A stretch of DNA of 29,348 nucleotides from an uncultured Bacilli bacterium (GTDB lineage Bacteria > Bacillota_I > Bacilli_A > RF39 > UBA660): assembly GCA_934090775.1 (NCBI GenBank), contig CAKOKF010000002.1:1-29348 (forward strand). The letters run 5' to 3'. Both the position numbers and the translations under genes were made by a program. The stretch's first letter is position 1, and every line of letters starts with the position of its first letter. This document shows positions 1 to 7,126 of the stretch, piece after piece. The notes below the pieces were generated by a model, which was not told where the DNA came from, made no database searches, and was given only the letters and a program-made list of their open reading frames with translations.

Positions 1-332
1 TTATTAAGATTTATTATAGCTGATGCTTTTATATAAATACTTTTATTAACTAATAATTGATAATTATTTAAATCAAATTAAAAAATACTCAAATAATTTT
101 TATAATTGTTTAATCATTTAAATTGATATAATTTATAATTAAACGTTTAGATAACTATTTAATGATTGAAAAATTCATATGATTTTTCGTGCATCGAATT
201 TTAAAAAGACGAATAATTATTAAGCTCATTGCAAATAAATTTGACAATATTAATTGCTATATTGTTACTATTTGGATTATTAAGAAAGAAAATAGAGTAA
301 TAATTATATCTTTAAAAAGTACAAGAAATAAA
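1..332. other. AT-rich stretch without a supported gene
   Basis: This stretch is extremely AT-rich, with stop codons throughout. A 79-codon plus-strand frame starting at 189 has no Shine-Dalgarno sequence, is low complexity, and runs through the terminator of the next gene, so I do not count it. The first 36 bases are open in frame 1 on the plus strand and end in TAA, which could be the tail of a gene entering from the left, but 11 codons cannot show this. I see no tRNA-like GC-rich island, DnaA box or clear promoter. Confidence 0.6.
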
Positions 333-374
333 AAATCCCCTTCTCTTTTGCAAATAATAAAAGTAGGGGATTTA
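333..374 (-). terminator. Intrinsic terminator of the HTH regulator gene
   Basis: Read on the minus strand, arms AAATCCCC and GGGGATTT enclose a second short stem (CTTTT/AAAAG) and are followed by a T-rich run (TTTTTTATTT). The hairpin lies about 14 bases after the stop codon of the upstream minus-strand gene. It is the most GC-rich element in the area, as expected for a rho-independent terminator. Confidence 0.85.
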
Positions 375-387
375 TTAAATTTTAAAA

Positions 388-1167
388 CTATGATTTTTTG
401 GCAATTATTTCTAAAATTTTTTCTATAACTTCGTTAGCATTTGAATTATCCATTTTAGTGTAATTTAATTCTTTTAAAGCTTGAATCTTTACAGTGGTTA
501 ATTCCTGAGTACGAGAAATTTTTTCTTCTTTTTTGGCTTCAATTTCAGCAACCCAACGACGGTGAGCTTCTTGAAGTTTGGTTCTAGATGATCCACCATT
601 ATAATAAAGATTAAGGGCAGTATGAATTATTCCTTCTAAGATAAATTGTTTATCTTCTTGCAGTTTATATTCTTCAGGATTGGTGTAGCCACCGGTTTTA
701 CTCATGTATCCAAAAATATATTTTATTTCTGGCATAGAATCAATTAACTGTAATGTATGATAAAGGTAGACGAACGTATAATAGTTTTCTTTACGATAAT
801 TGTCATCAATTAAGCGTTCTTTAATTAAAGAGGTTATATCTAACAATAGCTTTTCAGCATCCCCGCTTAATCCCTTTGTGTCAATATTGTGACTAATATC
901 TTCCCTACTTTTCACATGTTTATTAAGTTTAGATTCAACATTCATTAGATAATCAGTAGTCACTTTTATTTTTTCTAAATCAGTTTCATCATCTATATCT
1001 AACAAACGATAAAGCATTAGTTTTTTCTCTTTTGGCCATTTACTTAAATCGTCTAGTTCTAAATAATTGTAGACCATTTGTCTAGAAACACCTAAATATT
1101 TGGCTAATCGTACTTTAGATATTCCTAACTCTTGAAATAAATCATTTAATTTTTGCACTGCTAACAA
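388..1167 (-). CDS. HTH (XRE/Cro-like) DNA-binding regulator, 259 aa
   Basis: Probable transcriptional regulator. Residues about 16-38 (ISKVRLAKYLGVSRQMVYNY) form a classic helix-turn-helix of the Cro/XRE type. The rest is charged, mostly helical, and matches no effector domain I can name. The start is uncertain. A TTG gives the full 259 residues, with AAAGG only 3 bases upstream. A GTG at codon 4 has AAAGG 12 bases upstream. The gene has its own good promoter, and a repeated 11-bp motif lies over it, which suggests autoregulation. It is the last gene before the gene-free left end and is closed by a strong terminator. The HTH assignment is firm; the regulon is unknown. Confidence 0.75.
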   Translation of the reverse strand: MLAVQKLNDLFQELGISKVRLAKYLGVSRQMVYNYLELDDLSKWPKEKKLMLYRLLDIDDETDLEKIKVTTDYLMNVESKLNKHVKSREDISHNIDTKGLSGDAEKLLLDITSLIKERLIDDNYRKENYYTFVYLYHTLQLIDSMPEIKYIFGYMSKTGGYTNPEEYKLQEDKQFILEGIIHTALNLYYNGGSSRTKLQEAHRRWVAEIEAKKEEKISRTQELTTVKIQALKELNYTKMDNSNANEVIEKILEIIAKKS

Positions 1168-1176
1168 CTGCCTTTC

Positions 1177-1219
1177 GTACTTTACATATTAATTATAACA
1201 TTTGTACTTTACATGTCAA
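1177..1219 (-). promoter_or_regulatory. Promoter with two direct operator-like repeats
   Basis: On the minus strand a consensus -35 TTGACA (1214-1219) is followed after 16 bp by a consensus -10 TATAAT (1192-1197). The 11-mer ATGTAAAGTAC occurs twice, at 1204-1214 (between -35 and -10) and at 1177-1187 (over the expected start point), 27 bp apart. The first copy extends to the palindrome TGTA-AAG-TACA. Two identical sites bracketing a -10 are typical of repressor operators. The regulator encoded just downstream is the obvious candidate ligand, but that is inference. Confidence 0.75.
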
Positions 1220-1239
1220 CTAAAATGTCTAATTTATAA

Positions 1240-2346
1240 TCATAGATACCAAAGTTTTTGCCCATTTTTATGTACTTCTTCAATAATGCCAGAACCTAAG
1301 CATATATCATCTTGATATAACACACAAGCTTGCCCTGGGGTAACGGCTTTAGCCATATTAGGATATTTTACTAATATTTTACCATCATTTAAATATTCTA
1401 ATGATACTTCATTATCTTCGCCACGATATCTAAATTTAGCACTACAATTAGTAGGCTTTAAATTTGTAAGATAATTTAGATTGTCAATTATACATGAGTC
1501 ACTCATAAGATAACTATTGTCATCACCGAAAGCAACATATAAGATATTTTTTGCGACATCTTTGCCACAAACATAATGACGTTCAAGATTACCAGAAATA
1601 CCGACATTACGACGTTGACCAATTGTGTAATTCATTAATCCAGTGTGACGACCGATTACTTTTTTAGTTTCAACATTAATAATATCGCCTGGATTTGGCT
1701 TTAAGTAATTATGAATAAATTTTTGATAATTTCTTTCACCAATAAAACAAATGCCTGTTGAGTCTTTTTTGTGAGCCGTTTGCAAATGCATTTTTTCAGC
1801 AATAGCACGAACTTCAGGCTTTTCTAAATTTCCTACAGGAAACAAAACATTTTTTAGAGCCTTTCTATTTACTTGAGCTAAAAAATAAGATTGATCTTTA
1901 TTAGCGTCAACACCACGTAAAAGCATACCGTCTTTCATACGAGCATAGTGTCCTGTAGCAATATAATCAGCACCTAACTTTTCAGCTTCTTTAATGAATA
2001 AATCAAATTTTATATATTTATTACACATAAGATCTGGATTAGGAGTTCTCCCCTTCTCTAGTTCATCTAAAAAATATTTAAAAACGTTATCCCAGTATTC
2101 CTTAATAAAATCAACACGGTGTAAAGGAATATTTAATTGTTCACAGACGATTTTGGCATCATTATAGTCTTGCTCTTGGGGACAAATGTTTTCTCCAAAA
2201 GTTGGATTACCCTCTATATCATTATTTAAGGCAGCATCCCAATTACGCATAAAAAGACCTATAACATTATAACCTTGTTCTTTTAAAAGATAAGCAGAAA
2301 CAGAAGAATCTACTCCTCCACTCATACCAACAACAACAGTTTGCAT
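1240..2346 (-). CDS. mnmA: tRNA-specific 2-thiouridylase MnmA
   Basis: Cytosolic enzyme that puts sulfur on C2 of the wobble uridine (s2U34) of tRNA-Lys, -Glu and -Gln using ATP and a relayed persulfide. The PP-loop SGGVDSS is at residues 9-15, the first catalytic cysteine at 108 (in NPDLMCNKYIKF), the TGHYAR motif around 131-136, and the second catalytic cysteine at 200 (GICFIGER). The length of 368 is normal for the family. The start has a good Shine-Dalgarno sequence (AGGAAGTGG). It lies 49 bases downstream of spoIIM with a candidate promoter between them. The cysteine desulfurase partner often found next to mnmA is not in this window. Confidence 0.97.
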   Translation of the reverse strand: MQTVVVGMSGGVDSSVSAYLLKEQGYNVIGLFMRNWDAALNNDIEGNPTFGENICPQEQDYNDAKIVCEQLNIPLHRVDFIKEYWDNVFKYFLDELEKGRTPNPDLMCNKYIKFDLFIKEAEKLGADYIATGHYARMKDGMLLRGVDANKDQSYFLAQVNRKALKNVLFPVGNLEKPEVRAIAEKMHLQTAHKKDSTGICFIGERNYQKFIHNYLKPNPGDIINVETKKVIGRHTGLMNYTIGQRRNVGISGNLERHYVCGKDVAKNILYVAFGDDNSYLMSDSCIIDNLNYLTNLKPTNCSAKFRYRGEDNEVSLEYLNDGKILVKYPNMAKAVTPGQACVLYQDDICLGSGIIEEVHKNGQKLWYL

Positions 2347-2366
2347 ACTACCACTTCCTGCAAATT

Positions 2367-2395
2367 ATTTTATCAAATTGTAGTTATAAAGTCTA
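2367..2395 (-). promoter_or_regulatory. Candidate promoter of mnmA
   Basis: On the minus strand TAGACT (2390-2395), a 17-bp spacer and TAAAAT (2367-2372), preceded by an extended-type TG. It begins immediately after the spoIIM stop codon. The -35 matches consensus in only four of six bases, so this is a candidate. Confidence 0.4.
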
Positions 2396-2974
2396 TTAAA
2401 AAAGCAAAGATAACTTATCTATTATCCAATTAGAAAAGATAAAAAGTAAAATATCATAGAATATGCATATACCTATTACAATAAATATCCCGTATAAAGT
2501 GTTCTTAATATTATTTAAATAGTTTTTTTCATGTGATAAGGTAAGCGCAATAGTATTTTTACCAATATTTATACCTCTTGTTATTAAAAAAATATATAAT
2601 AACACGAAAATACCGCTTGTAAAAAAATTATAAATTATGCCTGATAATAAGCCTTTAACTCCTAAGATTAAACAAAAAATATACATTGAAAAGCCAATTG
2701 TTACACCTTTGAATAAAATAAATAAAAAATTAAAGAAATAAAGTGGAACTAAAAAGGAAGTAAGTATTAAAATAATAAAGATTATTAAGTGATTAAAAAT
2801 ACAATTTATTTTTCTATTTAAAAGAAGTTCCTTAAAATTATTAAAACTATTAATTACATCGTTTTTAAATATTTCGTCTTGTTTAATTCCTAAAACAATT
2901 CCCAATCCAATACCAATAATTAAAAGACTTAATAAGAATATTACTATATTGTAGTGCTTTTTTAAATATTTCAA
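2396..2974 (-). CDS. spoIIM: SpoIIM-family integral membrane protein
   Basis: Polytopic membrane protein of the stage II sporulation protein M family (PF01944 type). In Bacillus, SpoIIM joins SpoIID and SpoIIP in septal peptidoglycan degradation during engulfment; relatives also occur in non-sporulating bacteria. Hydrophobic segments lie near residues 13-33, 65-100 (two), 105-140 (two) and 160-190. The central KGVTIGFSMYIF and following LGVKGLLSGI match the most conserved part of the family. A GTG at 2983 gives 195 residues but has no Shine-Dalgarno sequence. A TTG at 2974 has GGGTGA 5 bases upstream and is preferred, giving 192 residues. Neither spoIID nor spoIIP is nearby, so a sporulation role is unproven. 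Confidence 0.75.
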   Translation of the reverse strand: MKYLKKHYNIVIFLLSLLIIGIGLGIVLGIKQDEIFKNDVINSFNNFKELLLNRKINCIFNHLIIFIILILTSFLVPLYFFNFLFILFKGVTIGFSMYIFCLILGVKGLLSGIIYNFFTSGIFVLLYIFLITRGINIGKNTIALTLSHEKNYLNNIKNTLYGIFIVIGICIFYDILLFIFSNWIIDKLSLLF

Positions 2975-2997
2975 TGTGTTCACCCATGATAATTATA

Positions 2998-3026
2998 TTG
3001 GCAAGAAGAAAATTTTATGCTAAAAT
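2998..3026 (+). promoter_or_regulatory. Promoter of the 34-residue membrane protein
   Basis: TTGGCA (2998-3003), an exact 17-bp spacer and TAAAAT (3021-3026), with an extended TG at 3018-3019. It is the only plus-strand promoter in this part of the window and points at the tiny ORF at 3055, which supports that ORF being a real gene. Confidence 0.7.
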
Positions 3027-3054
3027 AATATTAATTATTGAAAGAAGGTAAAGC

Positions 3055-3159
3055 TTGATAATGAAAAAAAAGACTCAAAAAATAGTTGTATGGGCTATGT
3101 TAATTGTGATGGTAGTAGGAATAGTTGCATCCTATGCCGCAATGTTTATTACAAAATAA
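3055..3159 (+). CDS. Tiny single-span membrane protein, DUF4044-like, 34 aa
   Basis: A short plus-strand gene. From the internal ATG at 3061 it reads MKKKTQKIVVWAMLIVMVVG and continues for 12 residues to FITK. It has a basic N-terminus followed by one transmembrane helix. The pattern (KKxxKIxxxVWxMLxxMxxG) resembles the small DUF4044 membrane proteins of Lactobacillales, whose function is not known. AGAAGG is 6-7 bases before the TTG at 3055 but about 12 bases before the ATG at 3061, so TTG is preferred. A good promoter lies upstream and a hairpin terminator directly follows the stop. The gene is the only plus-strand one among its neighbours. Family assignment is from memory of the pattern and is moderate. 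Confidence 0.7.
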   Translation: MIMKKKTQKIVVWAMLIVMVVGIVASYAAMFITK

Positions 3160-3160
3160 A

Positions 3161-3190
3161 AATCATTAAGATTAGTTTTTCTTAATGATT
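3161..3190. terminator. Bidirectional terminator shared by the small membrane gene and mscL
   Basis: Arms AATCATTAAG and CTTAATGATT (10 bp, perfect) enclose a 10-base loop. T runs follow on both strands, so it can stop transcription of the plus-strand small gene and of mscL on the minus strand. The last codons and stop of mscL lie inside the hairpin. Confidence 0.85.
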
Positions 3191-3579
3191 TTTTTATTAT
3201 CTTTCAAAGAATCTCTTATTTCTCTTAAAAGCAATACTTCTTCACTTGTTTCTTTTTTTGACTCTTTTGATGGCTCTTCTTTTTTACGCATTAAAGTATT
3301 GATAACTTTAATAAACACAAAAATTGATGCTGCAATGATTAAAAAATCAATAATATTTTGAATGAAAGAACCATACATTATTTTGGCATTACCTACTGTT
3401 ATTGATAAATTACTAAAATCATGACCACCGATAATAACACCAATTATTGGCATCATTATATCATTTACTAGTGAACTAACAATTTTTGAAAAAGCATTAC
3501 CCATAACGACACCAACGGCCAAGTCAATAACATTGCCTCGCATTATGAACTTTTTAAACTCACTAATTAATTTTTTCAT
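3172..3579 (-). CDS. mscL: Large-conductance mechanosensitive channel MscL
   Basis: Homopentameric emergency valve of the cytoplasmic membrane that opens under membrane tension on hypo-osmotic shock. From the chosen start the N-terminal amphipathic helix is MKKLISEFKKFIMRGN. TM1 (VIDLAVGVVMGNAFSKIVSSL) carries the conserved glycine face, then comes a short periplasmic loop, TM2 (IIDFLIIAASIFVFIKVINTL) and a charged cytoplasmic helix. The frame is open 8 codons further upstream, but AAGGTGT lies 6 bases before the ATG at 3579. That gives 135 residues, a typical MscL length. It is preceded by its own candidate promoter. Confidence 0.96.
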   Translation of the reverse strand: MKKLISEFKKFIMRGNVIDLAVGVVMGNAFSKIVSSLVNDIMMPIIGVIIGGHDFSNLSITVGNAKIMYGSFIQNIIDFLIIAASIFVFIKVINTLMRKKEEPSKESKKETSEEVLLLREIRDSLKDNKKIIKKN

Positions 3580-3607
3580 AAATACACCTTTTCCTTTAAA
3601 CAATATT

Positions 3608-3636
3608 ATTTTAGCATTGATTTGGTTAGATTTAAA
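3608..3636 (-). promoter_or_regulatory. Candidate promoter of mscL
   Basis: On the minus strand TTTAAA (3631-3636), a 17-bp spacer and TAAAAT (3608-3613), with a TG one base before the -10. It lies about 30 bases upstream of the chosen mscL start. Confidence 0.5.
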
Positions 3637-3648
3637 GAAAAAATTATT

Positions 3649-4302
3649 CTAATTATTTTGAAATTCTAAAAATTTAGAACTTCTAGTCTTGATATCAAAA
3701 AAGTAGTCATCTAATTCTTTAAAATTATCTAAATATCTTTCCTTATCTTCCATAGAAATTTCACTATTTAAAAGAAACCCATCGAAACGATCCAACATTA
3801 ACGCTTTGTTTTCAATATAACGCTCATTAATAAGAGCATCTACTAATGCTAACTTTAAGTCCTTATTTGTTTGCAACAAATTATATGCTTCATAAACATT
3901 ATCAAGACAAGCAAAAGCTATTATTTCTACTGCAAAATCACTAGTATACTCACGTGTTATTTTATGATTTTTTAAATTTTCATAATCATCATAACCTATA
4001 GCAAACTTTTTATCTTTTATGCCAAAAGATTGCATTGCATATTGGCAAAGTATTTGTATTAATTCAACGGTAGTCAATGACCTTGCTTTGGCTCTCCCAC
4101 TTCTTCTTGCCGATATAAATTCGTATTTGTCATCGTACTTTAGACCGTTTGGAAGAACGCTTATATCATCGAAGAGAACAAATTTAATAGCGTTTACTGC
4201 ATTCCTTATACCTTGTGATTCCTTAGTTCCTAGAAAAATATCATCTAGCCAAGAAGTTTTACATTTAATATTAAAATCAAAATTTTTATCATCATTAATC
4301 AT
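3649..4302 (-). CDS. Hypothetical soluble protein, 217 aa
   Basis: I do not recognise this protein. It has no signal peptide or membrane segment, is acidic and largely helical, and includes a conserved-looking basic patch around residues 66-74 (ARRSGRAKA) followed by a hydrophobic helix (TTVELIQILCQYAMQSF). The start is well supported by AGAAGGTAGG 6 bases upstream of the ATG. It follows the sortase and a 75-residue gene on the same strand. It could be the tail of that transcription unit, but an extended -10-like TGTTATGAT about 15 bases upstream of the ribosome-binding site may give it a separate promoter. No function is proposed. Confidence 0.7.
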   Translation of the reverse strand: MINDDKNFDFNIKCKTSWLDDIFLGTKESQGIRNAVNAIKFVLFDDISVLPNGLKYDDKYEFISARRSGRAKARSLTTVELIQILCQYAMQSFGIKDKKFAIGYDDYENLKNHKITREYTSDFAVEIIAFACLDNVYEAYNLLQTNKDLKLALVDALINERYIENKALMLDRFDGFLLNSEISMEDKERYLDNFKELDDYFFDIKTRSSKFLEFQNN

Positions 4303-4377
4303 ATTATGCCTACCTTCTCTTATATCATAACATAATTTTTTTCTAGATGATATTCTAATTTTTAACCATTAAACACT

Positions 4378-4605
4378 TTATCTTTGACGATGGTTTTCTT
4401 TTCTTGATATTCTATCATCAATAGCTGAAAGGATTTGATCATATATTATATAATCTTTTTTTGAAAATTCATTATAGGTATTTATTTGCCTTTCTATGGC
4501 AAAAATCAATTTCAGATCACTTTCATTATCCCAAGTGCTAATTTTTTTAATATAGTCTTTCGTTGCTTTTAATTGTAAAATCATTAATTTTTTATAATTA
4601 TTCAT
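4378..4605 (-). CDS. Hypothetical small protein, 75 aa
   Basis: Small charged protein, predicted all-helical (two or three helices), with a strongly basic C-terminus (ISRKENHRQR). No membrane segment or known motif. It starts with GAGTGAT 5 bases before the ATG, the same GGTGAT-like signal used by neighbouring genes. It begins 33 bases after the sortase stop, so it is probably co-transcribed with the adhesin-sortase pair. A role in that module is only a guess from position. Confidence 0.6.
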   Translation of the reverse strand: MNNYKKLMILQLKATKDYIKKISTWDNESDLKLIFAIERQINTYNEFSKKDYIIYDQILSAIDDRISRKENHRQR

Positions 4606-4638
4606 AAAACATCACTCGTGGTCATATATTACCATTTT

Positions 4639-5247
4639 TTAAGAATAATTACTAGTATAATCTAACTTTCCCTGATAAATAATTTGCTTATTTTGGCCTT
4701 TTAAACAAGTAATGAGTGTGATATCATTATTAGAAACTGGATGTAGCATCATTTGGCCAGTTTTCTCAATTTCAAAAAAAGCAGTAATTTTATATATATA
4801 TTTATTTTCGTTATAATATAGGTATATTTCATCATTTATTTCTAATTTCGTTAAATTTTTAAAATATGAAACGTTACCATATCCAGAATGGGCTGCTAAG
4901 ATAACATGACTATAATCATTTTCGCTTGGAAATGTTGTTTCGCGAATAGTTAATATATTTTTATTAACGTCATTTTCATTTGAGTCTTTATTTACTAATT
5001 CTTTTTTTAAATTAATTTTAGGAATAATTAAAATTGTTTGTTGTTTACTATTCTTAGAATTTAATTGAAACTCATTTGACAATATATTATTGTTGGGTAA
5101 AATTTCCGCAAGTTTAGTTATAATTACTTCTTTATTGGCAATATTATGGTTAAACTTAACTTTAAAAATTAATAAATTTATTAAAATTACAAATAAAAAT
5201 AGTAAAATTATTTTATAAGGATTTTTTAACTTTTTTTCTTTTTCCAT
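4639..5247 (-). CDS. Sortase (class D-like) with altered arginine site
   Basis: Membrane-anchored cysteine transpeptidase expected to cut the sorting signal of the adjacent surface protein and attach it to the wall. A short basic N-terminus is followed by one transmembrane helix (about residues 12-29). The catalytic histidine is H120 in LAAHSGYG, followed by the family pattern SYFKNLTKLEINDEIYLY. The catalytic cysteine is C181 in TLITC. After the cysteine, where sortases have an R followed by a hydrophobic strand, this protein reads NKQIIYQGKL, so the arginine is replaced by Q188 (or its role is taken by K187). The start overlaps the surface-protein gene by 22 bases with no clear ribosome-binding site, pointing to translational coupling. 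Confidence 0.88.
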   Translation of the reverse strand: MEKEKKLKNPYKIILLFLFVILINLLIFKVKFNHNIANKEVIITKLAEILPNNNILSNEFQLNSKNSKQQTILIIPKINLKKELVNKDSNENDVNKNILTIRETTFPSENDYSHVILAAHSGYGNVSYFKNLTKLEINDEIYLYYNENKYIYKITAFFEIEKTGQMMLHPVSNNDITLITCLKGQNKQIIYQGKLDYTSNYS

Positions 5248-7103
5248 AATATTAAGATTAGACTTTCTAAACTAATAATTGTTTTCCAAGGAGTCTTTCT
5301 AGATTGGTATGTATCTGGTATTTTTATTATAGGATCATTTTTTAATTCTAAGTATATGACTTCATTATCACTAGTTATATTAACATTTACGATTTCTTCG
5401 CTTAAATTGTAACCCTCTGATGACGCTATTTCCTTTAAATAATAATTTCCTACCGGTAAATTTTCAAAGGTGATTTTACCATCATTATCAGTGATTTTTT
5501 TAGATATTAACTCATTGGATGTTGTATATAAACCTATTATAGTGTCACTTATTGTTTTACCAGTTATACTATCTACTTTGGTTAATGTCAAAGTACCCTT
5601 TTGCAAATAATTTTTAATATTTATAGTTTTTATATTAATTTCATTTTTCTTAGCTGATAAGTCAACATAGTACTTATTTTCATCTAATTGATATCTACTA
5701 TTTGTTTTGATTTCTTTTATATAATAATTTCCTAAATATAAATCAGTAAAGATAATTTCTCCTTTATTATTTGTTTTTTTAATAGAAATAATTTCGTCTT
5801 TTTTATAGATTATATTATTATTAATGTCCTTAATTGGCACATTGGCAAATAAACCAATGGTAATATTTTCTAAGTCAACAAATTTATATTCAATATTTTG
5901 GTTTGTAAAATCAAAAGTTTCTCCAAGTTTATGAACAATGATTTTGTTGGGTATTCTTTTATTATAAAAGTCAGCTTCATAGTAAAAATTACCTTCTTTA
6001 TTTCTTTTCAAAGTTGTATTTTGATTTAAATCTATTATTAGGGGATTATCATTACAATAATATCCTTCTAAATTACAACTATCCTCTATAATAGCGTATT
6101 GGCCAAAATTTAAATTATTGGCAGTAATAAAATAACCATCATCATTTGTTGTAAATATATATTTATCCTCTATATTGTTAGGATTTTCAATAAATTCATT
6201 AGTTGCTATATTCTTAATTTTAAATTTTATATTTGATTTTTTTATTATTTCTTTACTATCTTCATCTTTTTTATTAACTTTAAGTGCTATGCCTATTACA
6301 TTCACTTTTAAATTGGCTTCAATAATAGGATAAGATCCAGTTATTAAAACACTTTGAGAATCGTTAGATTGATATAAAAGCGGATTATTAGTATATTTGC
6401 GATCCTTATTTATTAATTTTATGTCATAATTTCCAATTTGCGATCCTTCAATAGTTAAACTATTATTATTAATAACTACTGGTAAAGTTGAATTATCGAT
6501 TTGAAATTTATTTAAAACTCCATTACTATCTTCTAAATTAACGCTTTGGCCCAAATTAATATTAATAGTTTGACTTAGAAAGCTAATGTTTGTTTTATGA
6601 GCTAAAATTAGTTTTTCAATTTCAGCGATTTCATTTTGATAAGCATTTTCCTTTCTTTTTCCGTTTAAGGTTTCAGTAAAATAGATATCATAAGTTGGAT
6701 AAATAGTTCTCCATATTAGAACTTGGGTTATAGCATACCATTTTAGGTCTTCATGTCCTTCATACATATAACCATAATATGATAATAAATTTACTCTTTC
6801 CCATGTTTTGGCTGAAATATTTAATCTTGCTGGATAATTACTTTGATATTTGAAATAATTTGAGTTGCTATTAAGCGATACAAATGGTTCTAAGCAATAG
6901 GCAAAATGATTATCACTTGTTTTTCTTATTACCAGTGCTTGTTGGTACCTCTTATAACCATTATCCATGACCTTATTAATATAGATATTTGGTATCCATT
7001 CCCCTTGATGAAAATTTTCGGATTCAGCATTAACGTTATCATTTAGAATAAACATACTTAAAATAAATATTAGAAAATAAAAAATTTTCTTACAAAAATT
7101 CAT
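5226..7103 (-). CDS. Thioester-domain surface adhesin with three SpaA-type repeats
   Basis: Cell-wall-anchored adhesin. The chosen start has a perfect AAAGGAGAT; an upstream in-frame ATG at 7136 lacks one. Numbering from 7103 gives 625 residues. A signal peptide ends near 26 (NVNA-ES). A thioester (TQXA-type) domain has Cys70 in YCLEPF and Gln127 in AITQVLIW, the pair that forms the reactive Cys-Gln bond in this family. A beta-rich region (about 175-270) follows. Then come three SpaA/Cna-B-like domains, each with Lys, Glu and Asn placed for an intramolecular isopeptide bond: K278/E340/N381, K392/E464/N498 and K509/E558/N589. The C-terminus is a sorting signal: IPDTY (595-599), hydrophobic 608-620, KKKKS tail. 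First gene of the sortase operon. Confidence 0.9.
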   Translation of the reverse strand: MNFCKKIFYFLIFILSMFILNDNVNAESENFHQGEWIPNIYINKVMDNGYKRYQQALVIRKTSDNHFAYCLEPFVSLNSNSNYFKYQSNYPARLNISAKTWERVNLLSYYGYMYEGHEDLKWYAITQVLIWRTIYPTYDIYFTETLNGKRKENAYQNEIAEIEKLILAHKTNISFLSQTININLGQSVNLEDSNGVLNKFQIDNSTLPVVINNNSLTIEGSQIGNYDIKLINKDRKYTNNPLLYQSNDSQSVLITGSYPIIEANLKVNVIGIALKVNKKDEDSKEIIKKSNIKFKIKNIATNEFIENPNNIEDKYIFTTNDDGYFITANNLNFGQYAIIEDSCNLEGYYCNDNPLIIDLNQNTTLKRNKEGNFYYEADFYNKRIPNKIIVHKLGETFDFTNQNIEYKFVDLENITIGLFANVPIKDINNNIIYKKDEIISIKKTNNKGEIIFTDLYLGNYYIKEIKTNSRYQLDENKYYVDLSAKKNEINIKTINIKNYLQKGTLTLTKVDSITGKTISDTIIGLYTTSNELISKKITDNDGKITFENLPVGNYYLKEIASSEGYNLSEEIVNVNITSDNEVIYLELKNDPIIKIPDTYQSRKTPWKTIISLESLILILWKKKKS

Positions 7104-7108
7104 AAAAT

Positions 7109-7126
7109 ATCTCCTTTCTGGGAGAT
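7109..7126 (-). promoter_or_regulatory. Inverted repeat covering the adhesin ribosome-binding site
   Basis: On the minus strand arms ATCTCC and GGAGAT pair perfectly (6 bp) around a CAGAAA loop. The 3' arm is the Shine-Dalgarno sequence of the adhesin gene (AAAGGAGAT). If the 5' arm is transcribed, this hairpin would mask the site. If transcription starts inside it, as one of the two candidate promoters predicts, it would act only as a DNA operator. Confidence 0.5.

Noticed and set aside
189..428. Plus-strand open frame of 79 codons
   Set aside because: No ribosome-binding site, low-complexity sequence, and it runs through the terminator and into the 3' end of the HTH gene on the other strand.
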